Shown here: positions 10,766-22,274 of the stretch, in pieces
Numbering within the stretch: position 1 is the stretch's first letter
Layout: each line of letters starts with the position of its first letter
DNA from: Bryum argenteum
Taxonomy: Eukaryota; Streptophyta; Bryopsida; Bryales; Bryaceae
Assembly: GCA_037043015.1 (NCBI GenBank)
Contig: CM073331.1
Span: forward strand, 1-64,000
Direction: 5' to 3'
DNA: 64,000 nucleotides
Program-made: the position numbers and the translations under genes
The notes under the pieces: generated by a model
What the model was told of the DNA's origin: nothing
The model's database searches: none
Seen by the model: the letters and a program-made list of their open reading frames with translations, nothing else

Positions 10766-13049
10766 ACAATCGCCAGAATGGAATTCCAGCTTTCGGTAAA
10801 TGTCTACGCATCATCATGAAAAGTTTGATTCAGAAGCACTTCTTCAATAATTAAATCGTCTGTTTCAATACTCTGTACAATTCTAAGTCCACGGTGAGCA
10901 GGGCGTACCGACGCTAAAGTGCCGGACTTGAATTCGCAGTAAATGTAACCAAAGCCTGTCTGAGAGACGTGGTGGCAGTGCGTGAGTCGGTCTCATACTC
11001 AGTCTCAGAAGTGCCATTTGGAGCTGTCCCGAGTTTCTGTTCCCGTTCCGGTAATTTTGCCGTAAGCCGGTGTCATGTGGCCTACTGCCACGGCGTTATT
11101 CGGAGTATGAAAATCTACAAGCTGCGAGCAGATTGGGCTGCCTTCGTGGATTCTTGAGCCCGTCCCGTGCAGGCTCCACCGTTGGAACTCAAAGCACTCA
11201 CTCGCACGTTTGTACATTGAGAACAATAAACGATTGCATCATTGTGAAAATTAATCAGTGGATTTACATGTTCTAGTCATTGCCGTGACCGACCGTGGGG
11301 TTCCCGTGGCAGCGACTATTGGAGAAGCCTCATCCGCAGCCTCCTCACCTGACATTTGAGGCGATTCCGGCGAACAATCCCTCCCCGCAGAATGCTCTGA
11401 CAGCTCAGGATCCTCATGTGTTGGCGAGATCTGCGTCATATCTTGACCTACATGGAAGTCAACGGCTTTGCACAGTCAGTTTCATCTTCCAGACCTGGCC
11501 AGATTGATCTTTATGCAATGATCGCATATCAAGTACTTGTACTTATTCTGGTTTGATAAATTGCGATAGCCTGTGCCGGGGCGACATGCTGTAGTTCCAG
11601 CAGCTAATTTAGGAAACTGCGATTACGGCAACCTCATTGACACAACAAGGAAGTACTTACACATCGGCCAAGCTGCCACAACGAAGGTGGCGGTTCCCTG
11701 TACGTGACGCGTGCTGTACGTGTACGTCTTGTAAAACGAAGTTTTGAAAGCATGGCCACACATGCGTGATGAAGACCTCATGCACCCTCACGTTGTGTTG
11801 CAGATCGGCAATGTACGTCAAAACACTCAACAGACTCAAATTCAAAACCCGAGGAAATTTAACGCATGTGAAGCTGTCTACCATCGACAGCCTTTGCGTT
11901 CTTGCTCTGCTTGCCAGGTAGTGAATGCGTCAACTGAGCCAATTCAAAACTGAAGGATGAGACAGGAGATGGTAAGTGCAGGAGGCACAAGCAAATGCCG
12001 CTAATCATCCGGCGACGCAGAGGCAGAGAAGAGGGGAGCAGTGCAAAGATCACATCCACCACCAGGGGTCAAGCTATTACCGACAAAGATGGAGGAAACA
12101 AGGATGGCAACGGAGGAAGAATGCGGAGTAGATGTGCATGAAGGGGGACTAGAAAGTGCACTAAAATCAGGTGTCATCATGCTTCACGAAGAATTCGAGA
12201 GGTGTAAAAATGGAAGCCCAGGCGGGTGTGGGCAAGCGGGAGGAGCGCATGGCAGCTTCGAGCTAGACTCAATCTCTTGGATCCAGGCAATGGAAACGCG
12301 ATTAGGGTAAAGTCAGGAACCTGATGTTGGTCGGTGGCACAGCGGCACACCCAAGCTCGCCTGCGCGATGGCGATTCGGTGGCCACGAACGGAACGGCGT
12401 GACGGTGGCTCGTAACGGAACGCACTTCGCTATTGACGAGGGCTCGGTGACAGGACAGTGTCGTTTTGGCAGTGTCGATGTTGCAAACAAAGGGCCCAAA
12501 GCAAAGCGCTTGACGGAAACGCGATTAGGGTTGGGTCGGGGAGCTGATGCTGGTTGGTGAATCAGCAGCTTGTCTGAGCTGGCCTTACCTATTACGATGC
12601 CGGAGGATGAGTCGGGGAGTCGAAGAGAATCGATAAGCTGACACTGGTCGATGCTTACTCGGGATCGGTGCTTTCACGATGGCGCTCTGGTTCTTAAGCG
12701 CCCTTCGTTGCTGACTCGATCAAAGTGCGTGAGCGGTGCCGCGGTAGAAAAGAGGGCGCAAATGATATGAATACGGGATAGGGTAGGCGGAATATCAAAT
12801 TCAACGAATTGACGGGCTACAACTAAGAGCGTTAGGGATTAGCATCCCGCCATGCGAGAAGAGGGTACGGAAGAAGCCTGAGGGCGATCACAGGACACTC
12901 CAATTGAAGTCACCAGTACCGTATTGTCACGGCCTAGGCCTCCGATTCGATTGACGTAAATTGACCGTCGCATTCATAGTATTCACATCAATCATAAGTT
13001 GAATTTGATTCAAATAGCACTCTCTATGTCAACAGCTAAAACGTCTTAC
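10766..13049. other. 2.3-kb stretch without a supported gene
   Basis: Short open frames occur on both strands, among them an acidic, disordered-looking minus-strand frame at 11,251-11,439 (PELSEHSAGRD..), but none has recognisable motifs or a paralog in the window. An imperfect direct repeat of about 45 bases containing GGAAACGCGATTAGGGT occurs at about 12,293 and 12,518. Base composition is GC-richer from 12,300 to 12,750. Confidence 0.5.
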
Positions 13050-13495
13050 CTTGATCATCTTCGTCGTCGCTGTCATCGCTTTTGAGTTTCTCATTCTTCC
13101 AGTTGAGATCGTCCTCAGACTGTTCTTCATTTTCCTACGTCCCAAAAAAGAAATAAGCTTCTGGATTCTAACACAATTCGTCAAATCTAACAAAAAGAAG
13201 AAAAACTTGCCTGATTCCTGCGCCTGCTATACGTGGTTTGAGCGCGCCCCATGGAGCCCTCCCTTGCCTCTTCAATTTGTAAATCACATCCAATGTTCTC
13301 TAATATGGGGAATAATGCTTTTGCTGTATCGCCTATATTGCTTGAGAGCTCGCGACTAACTCTCTCCTTCATTTGCGTGACACTAGATCGTCTTTTGGAG
13401 AAATACAAGCGACCTCCTGCTACCCTCTTCTTTCGTCTCTTACTTCTAGCACTCTTACCATTTTGATCGTGCTCAGATCGACTTTGCGGCATCAC
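13050..13495 (-). CDS. Basic accessory protein divergent from transposase copy B
   Basis: Two exons, 13,211-13,495 and 13,050-13,134, join in phase 0; the donor is GC (CAG then GCAAGT), an accepted rare type. The product has a basic cluster (KSARSKRRKKR), a conserved core (GRLYFSKRR, then GDTAKALFPILE), and an acidic tail (SDDSDDEDDQ); it probably continues past 13,050. A homolog lies at 26,273-26,521 in the same head-to-head position next to copy C, with the core GRLYFSNKS and GETAKTLLPILE. Position and conservation suggest an element-encoded accessory protein, perhaps nuclear and DNA- or chromatin-binding, as with second genes of other MULEs. No known family recognised. Start may be the first or second of two adjacent ATGs. 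Confidence 0.55.
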
Positions 13496-14010
13496 TTAGA
13501 CATACTATGTAGTTCTCAGATGCCACTAAAAATGCAAGGTATCCTGAGATTAGCATCTGCTTACCATGAGTTCTCTGACGGTGCGTAAATTGAAAAAGCT
13601 CCCATGCACGTTTTTCATAGATAGCGGCGCAGTAAGTTCCATTATTACCACTATGTCCTTCGCAAATTCCGTCGGCTCTGACACCACTAACCTTCAGTAA
13701 TTACATCTTCTAAGTGGCCGCACTTACATAATGGTCGTCATCTTTAGAGTACCCCCATACTCTGTTTAAAACTTTCAATTTCAATTGTTAACATCCTTTA
13801 TTTCTTGTGGCGGCCTCTTTAGTATACTCCTGTGTGTCAGATTACCTGATTTAGTTTGTATTTTTTATTGCCACGACGAACGTAATTTTATCCTGACGGC
13901 TATTATGAATTAAGGGTTCTATGCGTTTTATGTATCAGCTGCAACTAACTTGTGATCATATGTGCAATCATCAGGTTTTGAAATCTTCTTCTCCGATGGC
14001 AACTATCTGA
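13496..14010. promoter_or_regulatory. Divergent intergenic region of element copy B
   Basis: About 515 bases between the start of the basic accessory gene and the first homologous part of the transposase gene. It is AT-rich with no open frame of note; by position it should contain both promoters. The equivalent region of copy C is 25,882-26,272. Confidence 0.4.
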
Positions 14011-17000
14011 GTGGATGGTGGGCGAGCCCCTTTGCGTGTGCTGCCTCAATCTGATGGTCGAATCGTCGTGAGTGCTAGAATGTTGTCTGCGAAGTTTAAT
14101 TTGGGTTTAGATTCGCTCTTTCTAGAGGAAGAAGTCTTGGACGATGTCGGGAATCTCTCATACACTGTGCACATTGAGCCTTCCGTAGGTGAGGATGTAG
14201 TGTGGATATTACAATCATCGCAGTACCGTGTTCACGGGGTTGTCATTCCTTCACAACCGGCATTAGCGATTATATTTGCCGGCCCAGTATGATGGCAACC
14301 TATTTGAGTTTCCACCGCCTGCTCAGGATACCAAGATGGGCACTGCCAAAAAACTGTCGGGAATGGACAAACATCACGATGGTCATACATGGTGCAATCT
14401 GCACACTCGTAACATTCAGAATGACCATGGTCTTACCTTCCGCACTGCTTATTGTGCTGGTCATTTACGTTGTGAGAATGCAGAGTGCGGTTTTCTTCCG
14501 AGAGAGAGTCGAGAGGATGAAGTCAACGAGAAGCTGTGGGATGGCTTTGTCAAGAAGCCGTTTCTTGGAAAATGCCCTCAGTCTGAGTCAATGCTCATGT
14601 GTACAATATGCAAGGAACCAGCGACTTGTATTCAAAAATGCTCAGCGTTGATGTACTACGTCACGGGAGATACTAATACGACCAGAGCATGTATTCACAT
14701 CGGACACCACAATCACCCTGTGGGGCGTGGTACATGTAGGGAGTCTCTGGATCTCCGCGATCACTTATTATAGGGAGCACTTGAAAGAACACCGAAGGCG
14801 TCTCCATCAGCGATTGCATTGTCAGCTAGTTCTGAGTTCCTTGGAGATTACCTTTTAAAGAAGGATGGAGAGACTCAGTCCGTTTTAACGGATAAGGAAT
14901 TGCAGGATGTTATGTTCAAGTTTGAGAGTTTCACGAGTCCCACAATTCGACACAACGTGTCGCATTTTAGAAGGATGGGAAGAAAGGGCATAATTGACGG
15001 AGTCTGCGAGTTGAGGGGGACTTCACGGTGGCCATATGTGGAGGAGAACAGATTTCCTGGCCAAGGGAGTAAATCAGACAAGGTGTTCGTATTCAAAATG
15101 TCAGAGCTTGGACCTGGATCGGGCGTTGATCTCGTTAGACGAATGCAGCCTGGAGGAAAGTTGCAAAATGCGTGGGTCATGTTCGATCACGTAAAGCGCA
15201 TCAAACGCTACACAACCTTTGCATGCCACGTGTACGAGCCAAAGTATCGCAAGGTGATGACGATCGCAATCTGCAACATGATGTCCGAAACTCAAGATGC
15301 ACAGTCATACCTGTGGAGAGGAATCAATGCTGTCATGGCTGAGCACGGGGTTCACAACGTCAACTTTGCGGGCTTTATGGTAGACAGTGCACAGGCTAAT
15401 TGAAATCCTGTTCGGGAAATCTACGGTTCAGGTGATAAATCCGTTCCAATGCCAAATAAGGAGCGTTCCTGTCTCCTACATTGGACTACTTGTATGCAGA
15501 GAGCAACAAACTGTTATATTAAGCCTGAACTTCGTGACGAGCACAAGCGACTGTGCACTCAGTGGAAGGATGCGCGTACAGCTGATGAAGCAGAATCGCA
15601 ATGCATGGCGATTTGATCATGGTGGTCTACAAGCAGAGCAGCCAGCGACTCGGACATCTACGCACTCGACAACTGGTTAGCGTGGTGGCACTTCCGATAT
15701 TGGCAATGGGGCGGGTACATGGACATGGTACTTGTCCGGATTTCTTTTGCTTGTTCGTATTCCTCTTGTATATATTCTGTAATCAATGCGCCCGGCCTTT
15801 CTTGTTTGTGTTCTTCTGGTAAGACTATTGTTTTTCATGTTCAGAAAGTTACGGAGGACTAGAGAGCGGAGATGCCCATGTGCAATTTGTCTGAGACTAT
15901 CCATGCATCATGGAGCAAGCAGTCCGGTAAACTCTGTGATAATATTTTTGAGGCTACCATCGAAGACTACTGTCGTGCATTCGTTCAATGCACCAGATAC
16001 AATGCATTTGATAAAGGTCGTGGATCTGGTACCGGTCCAGCTCTCGAAGAATTGCGCTTCCGTGGTGCTACCCGCTCTGCTTCTAAGAGCGGAAATCTTA
16101 AATCAGTTTACCATGCAATGGATCTTGTACCGGGGGCGGATGAATTTCTCGTTGGCGCAGCATCGTACGCAGGGGAAGAAGTGTTTGGATCCGCAAAACG
16201 AAGGCTAGATTCCGAACCAGGTGGCGAAAACGACTCTCACAGGTTTGACAAGGTGAACTATTCGTAGCCAAAGACCATGAGGACTCAGCAGCATGGATCT
16301 CCCTCCACACCGATTCATCTGGATGCCAACAAAGACGACAATGACGACGTTCAAGTTGTAATGGAGACAAGCCCGGTTCATGCTCGCGAGGGTGTGCAGC
16401 ACGTCACGAGGGTTCCAGAACTAGAATGCTCACCAAAGATGTGGCACATTCGCCGAATGCCTTCTGTAGGAACAAGGATTTGTACGGCCATGATCCCAGA
16501 CTCGAACAGAAAGTGCAATCGCGGGCTTCCAAATGGTGAACCTGCTCCAGCCTACCATGGCGAGAAGCACGTTCGCGCCAAGAACAAGAACTATGCGCAG
16601 TTCTTTTATTTTTCTACAGACAATGCTATAGGGTGCGTAGCAAGAAAAAGGCGTAGATGGTTCCCTGATTCGCCAAAGGTGCCACACATTTGGCCCGTGC
16701 AAAAGGGAACTAACCTCACGACGCGGGAGATCCTGACTTTAGAGGCGGCAGGATTTCAGTTGCAACAGAAACCACCTATGCCGACCGAGAGGCAGTTTGG
16801 AAATGATTCGGCAATCGCAGCCAGTATTGCGAACATTCCGGCACCGGAAAAACCCGACAAGTTTCTCAATATAAGAAGCTCTCGCCCTTGTCATCGCAAC
16901 GTTACAAAGAAGGTGGCCGCGGAGCAGTTGAACAAGTGGGAATCAGCAATGTTACTCGACGTCGTCCTTACTCGCATTATGTTGGTGCCAAGCCCCGGAC

Positions 17001-17293
17001 TCGGGGCAGTGATTGATATAATATCCAAGAAGGGTCCTGCGAAAGATGCGCAAAAGTACAAGGTAAGCATTGGTACATTTCCAGAGTGCACATGTCCTAG
17101 CTTCAAGAGCATGTACATTCAATTCAAATCGCGTAGATCCTACGGAAACTGCAAGCACATTTACTACATCTATCGTGTGGTTTGTGGTCTCGACCAAGAG
17201 AGAGACCGGTTTCTACACGCCCCGACATTGAGCTTCAACGAGATCAAGCGACTTCTTCTCAACGGAATTATCCAGCCGATTCCAAGCACCTAG
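14011..17293 (+). pseudogene. MULE-like transposase copy B (nearly full length, inactivated)
   Basis: Best copy of the family. Order: N-terminal domain (14,040-14,230); a Cys/His finger resembling the WRKY-GCM1 group (WCNLH, YCAGHLRCENAECGF, CTICKEPATC, TRACIHIGHHNHPV; 14,380-14,725); DDE core with FDHVKR (about 15,180) and FMVDSAQAN (15,370-15,400), then CLLHW and DEAE; an intron 15,729-15,844; a long linker; and the SWIM finger with Cys at 17,087 and 17,093 and C-K-H at 17,150-17,158. This finger-DDE-SWIM order is typical of plant Mutator-like transposases. Inactivation: TAG 14,771, TGA 15,401 (where W is expected), TGA 15,614, TAG 16,265, and loss of the segment between the N-terminal domain and the finger near 14,240-14,275 (present in copies C and D). 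Each stop fits one C-to-T change on either strand. Confidence in MULE is good but not certain. Confidence 0.75.
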
Positions 17294-17649
17294 ACATTTT
17301 TTCTAGGAATCACGACATCTGTAGTCTGGTTTAAGTACTCTGCTTTATCCTCCTATACATTCAAGTAAAAGCCATTTCTACATGAGAAATAATATGTAGT
17401 CTTAGATCTATGATCGGGTCAGCTTGAATGCAAAACTTCACCTACTAATCTATTTCTCAATGATAACAGTGGTGACAACGCATTCTTATTTTGATACATG
17501 CCTTTTTGTTCCATGAGACATACTTATGAATTTCGTTCCGAACAACCTGCACACGTCAAAGTCCAAAGATCTCCCTTGCATGATGCTATTGTTGCTGAGT
17601 TAAGACCCTTTACCATCGGTAGTGCTTTGACGCCATGTCCACTTGTAAG
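17294..17649 (+). repeat. 3' flank of transposase copy B
   Basis: No gene. It matches the 3' flank of copy A (2,374-2,733) over most of its length, showing that this untranslated tail belongs to the element. Confidence 0.7.
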
Positions 17650-18345
17650 TGTGCTGGCGTTCCCACTTCAAGTGTGCCGGTGCAAGTTTAGGGTTTTCGT
17701 AGAATATCCACATGTGCGCCGGCGCCGGCGGACCCCTGCTAATGCCGGCGGACCTCTAGTGGTGCCAACATACCCCATCTGGTACCTGCAGACCGTTGCC
17801 TCTAGCGTGCCGTTGCTCTCGCCGGCGAACCTCTGCTGGTGCCGGCGGACCTCCCATGGTGCCGGCAAACCCCATATGGAGGCGGTCTGCCGGCACACTT
17901 GCCCCTAACGTATCGTTGCCGGCGCCGGCCAACCACTGTAGGTGCCGGTAGACCTGAGGAGGTGCCGGCAGACCTGAGGAGGTGCCGGCAGACCTGAGGA
18001 GTTGCCGGCAGATCTGAGGAGGTGCCAGCAGACCTGAGGAGGTGCCAGCAGACCTGAGGAGGTGCCGGCAGACCTGAGGCGTGCTGCCCGCAAACACTTG
18101 ACTTTGGCGTACCATTGCTGACGCAGGCGAACCCCTGCTGGTACCGGCGGACCTCTCATAGTGCCGGCGGACCCCTACCTCTTGATACCCATGCTCGTGC
18201 CGGAGGACCCCTTGTGGTTCCGGCGTATGCGTCATTGTTCTGGCGGACGCTCCGTGATGCTAGCAGGTCCCTCCTTGCACTTGGTGGTTGTAGCCTTGGA
18301 GCCTTGTTGTGCCGGCGGAAGCCTTGTTGCTGCAGGCAGACCCCT
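17650..18345. repeat. GCCGGC-rich patch downstream of copy B
   Basis: TGCCGGCGGACC-type words recur at irregular spacing of roughly 20-30 bases. It contains the regular 20-bp array at 17,941-18,080. A shorter version follows copy A at 2,733-2,920, so the patch travels with the element. Confidence 0.8.
17941..18080 (+). repeat. 20-bp tandem array, seven units
   Basis: Seven units of GACCTGAGGAGGTGCCGGCA (as a rotation) fill 140 bases with only about five substitutions. Confidence 0.95.
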
Positions 18346-19885
18346 CGTAGTATGGAACTCCCTCACTTCGTGGTCTTGTTCTCGGACGCGTTGGGCCAAC
18401 TCGAGTGCCTGCGTCGGTGTGCTGTACGCAGTGCCGGCGTTGGCGCTCTTACTTGATATCGACCGCTATGTGCGGTCCCGTCCTTCGCGAGCGTTCTATC
18501 AGAAGTACTGCCGTTGCTGGCCTAACAAGAGTTCTGGCGTTGCGTGCTTTTCCAATGCCAAGCGCAGCGTGCCAACCCAAGGCCCGAGGCCGCGTGCTCA
18601 CTCGAGTGCCGGCCTTGGCGCATTGTCCAGAGTGGTGATGAGGGCGCAGTTGGCTTAGGTCGAGAGCTGCGTTTAGTCCAGAGTCTGGTCGCGGCATGCT
18701 AACACGTGTGCCAGCTCTATAGGGTGCTACCGCTGTCGTGCTGAACCGCGTACCGACTCTTAGGTTTAACGTGATCAAGCGACTTCTACTAAGTGGATTT
18801 ATCTACCGTGTTCCGTGCGCTTCATACTCTTCTAGACATTTCATACGACAACGTAACGAGTTTTAAGTCGATAAAGAAGTTGAAAGAGCATTCCATATTA
18901 GAAGCAAAATCTTGCGCATGTTTAGATATCGAGTCAGCTTTTACCCGACACATATATATCCATATATCAGTCCATACTATTTTATGTCAACTTGACATAC
19001 GTCACACATATACATTTACATCCAAAATGTACTCACTAAGGGATATTGTTATCTTCAATACCTTCCTCTACTGCATCTTCCCAAATGGATGGTGATAGTG
19101 GAGGGTCGTAGTTCTTTGCTGTGTCACGGAACTCTTCCCATGTCTTGGTCAATTCGGTGTACGTGGTGTTGTCACAACTGAAGCACTTCCAAATATCTGC
19201 AGAGTGTTGGATCTTCAGTATGTACTCGTCACCTTTGTTGTTCGATACACAACCAGCACACCACACCTTCGCGCAAGCTCCACAGCTGATCATATCGTAG
19301 TGATGGTCAAAGCACCAACTGCAGTACACTTCCTTCCCAGCCTCATTCTGCCCAACACAAGTGGAACACGAATTGGACCAGTTGTTAGCATTCATTGATC
19401 TGTACGAAAACTGTAACATCACATAGCTAGACGTCTACAACACATTCTGTTCTGTATCATTCTTACCTTTGTTCACTTCTTCTTTGCATAGTCTACACCG
19501 CATTGACAACAGAGACCAACTGCGAGACGCGGGTGCTGCTTAAAGGAAACCTGAAACCTGGTATTCCCACAGACGGAGCAATCATAGGTTGGACCATTGA
19601 GAGTAACCGAAGCCATACTTAGAAATCTCAGTGCTTTTGCAGCAACGACATGCGGAAATGAACAATCCATTGCCACTCTATATACTTATGTATATGATCA
19701 GTCAACGACCCTTTCGTCAGACAATATATATTTGTCAGAGGAAGACCATGATCTCCCACGAAGCTCTCTTCAATATTCACTCGCCCTAAGTCCACAGCGT
19801 TGTGCGCCGGCCCCACCTACACGCGCTAGGTCCACCGCGTTGAGCCCTGGCCCCCATTATAACTAGATGCAGGTGCTTTGATTTC
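18345..19885. repeat. Left copy of a 1.5-1.7-kb duplicated segment
   Basis: This segment is repeated in direct orientation at about 22,275-23,965. Both copies contain GTGCCGGCG-rich DNA, a remnant of the transposase 3' end (18,751-18,850: AACGTGATCAAGCGACTTCT), an ADD-like gene on the minus strand and a shared right end around CCCCCATTATAACTAGATGC. It shows a fixed convergent order, transposase tail then ADD-like gene. Confidence 0.75.
19036..19616 (-). pseudogene. ADD-like zinc finger gene (copy 2, one stop codon)
   Basis: Exons 19,467-19,616 and 19,036-19,410, identical in size to those of the copy at 23,077. Exon 1 has the GATA-like finger (CSVCGN ... HPRLAVGLCCQC); exon 2 has CSTC, then the PHD-like part (YCSWC, ISCGACAKVWCAGC, WKCFSC) and an acidic tail. 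Spacing matches the ADD domain of DNMT3/ATRX proteins. TGA at 19,473-19,475, where the sister copy has TGG, would truncate the product just before the intron. Otherwise the frame is open to the stop at 19,036. It lies convergent to a transposase tail remnant. Confidence 0.65.
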
Positions 19886-20439
19886 GAACAGTACGACTTT
19901 ATGTTGTAGTAAAGTGGCCTTGACAAATTTTCTTTAATGACTCTGGCAGGGGTCTGTTCTTCGCTACTCAGTTCTGGTGTTCCTCAGTTTGTTCATGCTA
20001 AGTCCATTTTGAAGTCGGCCAATTCTTGTGCACCTCCTACATTTCAAAATCAGTGCCTAACATCCTCTAAAATTTTGTCCACATAGATATTTGAATTTCA
20101 TTATCGCTAGATACTACTGACGTCAACTCTCTGGATACCAAGATTCCGACATTCGATCACAGCCCAAGAATATTTTTTTTGCAGTTACTCTTAAAATAAT
20201 TTTTGTTAAATCCAAACACATCTTCCACTGTAATCACATTTCTTGATCGAATAAGCGATTACAGACTTGAGATTAGTCCGGCAAAGGTGCATTAGAGGGC
20301 AGATGATGTGGACGGGTGCAAACTAAAGTAGCAAGATTGTGAAGTCGGTAATTTGTATTCAAAAAATTCCAGCACATTCAAGCCAACTCTCAATCCAAGT
20401 GTGAGTCGTGGCCATTCAACTACTATAACTAGCAATCAA
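19617..20439. other. Spacer between two ADD-like genes
   Basis: The first 270 bases are the shared end of the duplicated segment, with repeats of CGCGTTG and CCACC words. From 19,890 on it is AT-rich and holds no supported gene. Confidence 0.5.
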
Positions 20440-20885
20440 CTAGTCGTAGTTGGAATCACTCCCAGAATCACTGCTGCTGCGATCACCAGTTTCTGAAGTG
20501 AATTCCACAAAATCCTCCCAAATCGTCTGCAGAGGCACTATCTCATACTTGTTGCAGCTGAAGCACCCCCAATTTTGCCCGTCATGTCCTTCAGGTAGTC
20601 GTCTCCCTTGTTCCGTGCGATACACGCTGCACACCACACCTTGTTACAATAATCACACGAGATCACAAACTGAATTCCCCCACACCAATTGCATTGCTCA
20701 TCATCGTACTGGGCGTTCTTCGTGAATACAACGTCGTCCAACACAAGTTTGCCCGAAATGCATATGCCAACACCGAGACGAGGATGCTCCAACAAACAAG
20801 CACAGAGTTTTTTCTCTCCACAGGCAGTGCAGGAATACAAGTACAAAGGATCAAAATCGCCGGAATGCCCCGCCATTTGATCCAC
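20440..20885 (-). pseudogene. ADD-like zinc finger gene (copy 3, intronless, frameshifted)
   Basis: A divergent family member in one block. The GATA-like finger reads YSCTACG ... EHPRLGVGICISG, so the fourth cysteine is replaced by glycine. The PHD-like part follows directly (CNWCGG, ISCDYCNKVWCAAC), without the intron present in the other three copies. A one-base shift near 20,590-20,600 moves the last cysteine pair (WGCFSC) and the acidic Ser/Asp-rich tail into the frame ending at 20,440. Start is the ATG at 20,883-20,885 or the one three codons later (20,874-20,876). Confidence 0.6.
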
Positions 20886-22140
20886 AACAGTGGAAGAGTG
20901 AGAAGTTTCAAAAGAGAGATGGCCAACGAATTGCTTTGAGATGCTGGCTACCCTGCTCCTCCGTTATCGTATATAAGGAGAGAACTCCGGATTTCCCTTC
21001 CAGCCTCACCAACCTGATTTCTCATCACCGGCAGTGTCGTCAAGATCGACACACCAGCAGCGCCGTCAGGATCGGCACACCGGCAGCTTTTCAGTACTCT
21101 CGAAGGCACCGACATTTTAACGGATTAGAAATCGACACTGCAATTCCCTTACATTCTCATGACAATCGACGTGAGTTCTCAGGGAGACCGTCGCAACACT
21201 TTTCTTACATTCTCGTGAGTAATGAGCACCGACACTGCACAGCTACATGGGACGTATTCACCCCTAAACCGACACTCCTTAGGACACAACCCATCCAATC
21301 TCATGAAGTCCAACATCATAATGCATGAGCACCGACATTTTGTACATGGGACGTATTCACCGACCGACACTCCGACACTCTTTATGACACAATCCATTCC
21401 CATCTAGTCCGACACAGCCCAACCCATTTTCAGTACAAAAACCTGTTTTCCTTCGTTGTAATATGAGAACATATTTTTAATTTGCACATATTAGCTACAC
21501 CAATTAATCCTTTACGGCCGAGGGCGCCCTTCCTGGATCCGGCAGTATTTGAAGGCAGCTACGATATTCAACCTCGACAATTAAATGAGTTCCCCGAGCA
21601 TCCCATCGATGGAATCTCAACTGCTTGATCCCTAGATAGAGAGAATTCACCAACGTTGGGCCACGTTGATCAAGATATTGAATCCTTTTTGAGGAAGGTT
21701 ACGACTGACAAACAAAAAGTGTACCATGACGAACTGTTCTACAAGGGCACATTTGGCCAGTTTGATCGACGAGATCAATTTTTTAGAAACGATGATGCTA
21801 GGACCGGCCTCCATACGGAATATTCGAACTTTGTTTCAGCACAATTGTCATTGTCGGGTCAAGAGGGCTCCAAGTTCACTGTGCATGGGGTCATTAGTTG
21901 CGCACTTTCACTGACCTCCACTTTCATTCAGCTGAGCCCTTGTTCAATTTTTATTCTCCTAGGTCCTCACAAATCGACCAAATTTGGCAGGCTCGGCCCA
22001 AAAGGGATAAGAGCAAAACAACAAAAAAATCCCAATTTACCACGGTTATAGGGTCTAGATTGTTATGTATCCGCAGTTTTCCCACGACTTTAGGGGTACA
22101 CAATTATTGAATTTGTTCAAATAAAATCAACTAATATTCT
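20886..22140. other. Stretch with short tandem repeats and one unassigned open frame
   Basis: Between 21,000 and 21,425 the words CCGACACT, GAGCACCGACA and ACATGGGACGTATTCACC recur; two units of about 100 bases lie in tandem at 21,225-21,425. A plus-strand frame at 21,656-22,051 (131 codons; FLRKVTTDKQKVYHDELF) is open but shows no motif that I recognise and no paralog here. Confidence 0.5.
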
Positions 22141-22250
22141 CTTTTTGACCAGAATATTCCCTCAAAATTTGCTCACTGCTCATGGAAAATCTGCTCATGG
22201 CTCACGGCTCATGGCTCACCGCTCACACCATAATCACATTGGGCGGAAGC
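22141..22250. repeat. Inverted copy of the GTGAGC block of copy A
   Basis: TCTGCTCATGGCTCACGGC and neighbouring words are the reverse complement of the block at 2,930-3,000 next to copy A, including the flanking AT-rich border (ATATT..AAAAT..). This looks like a terminal or subterminal inverted repeat of the element family. Confidence 0.55.
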
Positions 22251-22274
22251 CTCGGAGCTGCCGGCAGACCCTTC

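Noticed and set aside
11251-11439. Acidic minus-strand frame as the missing N-terminus of methyltransferase-like copy 1
   Set aside because: Orientation fits, but no alignable residues with copy 2 beyond general acidity.
12293-12565. Imperfect 45-bp direct repeat as ends of a small transposon
   Set aside because: The repeats are direct and imperfect, without inverted ends or target duplications.
17941-18080. CRISPR-like regular repeat array
   Set aside because: The 20-bp units are directly adjacent without unique spacers and the DNA is eukaryotic; an ordinary tandem array.
21656-22051. 131-codon plus-strand frame
   Set aside because: Could be a remnant of a coding region, but no motif, intron pattern or second copy supports a gene; described only as part of the stretch.
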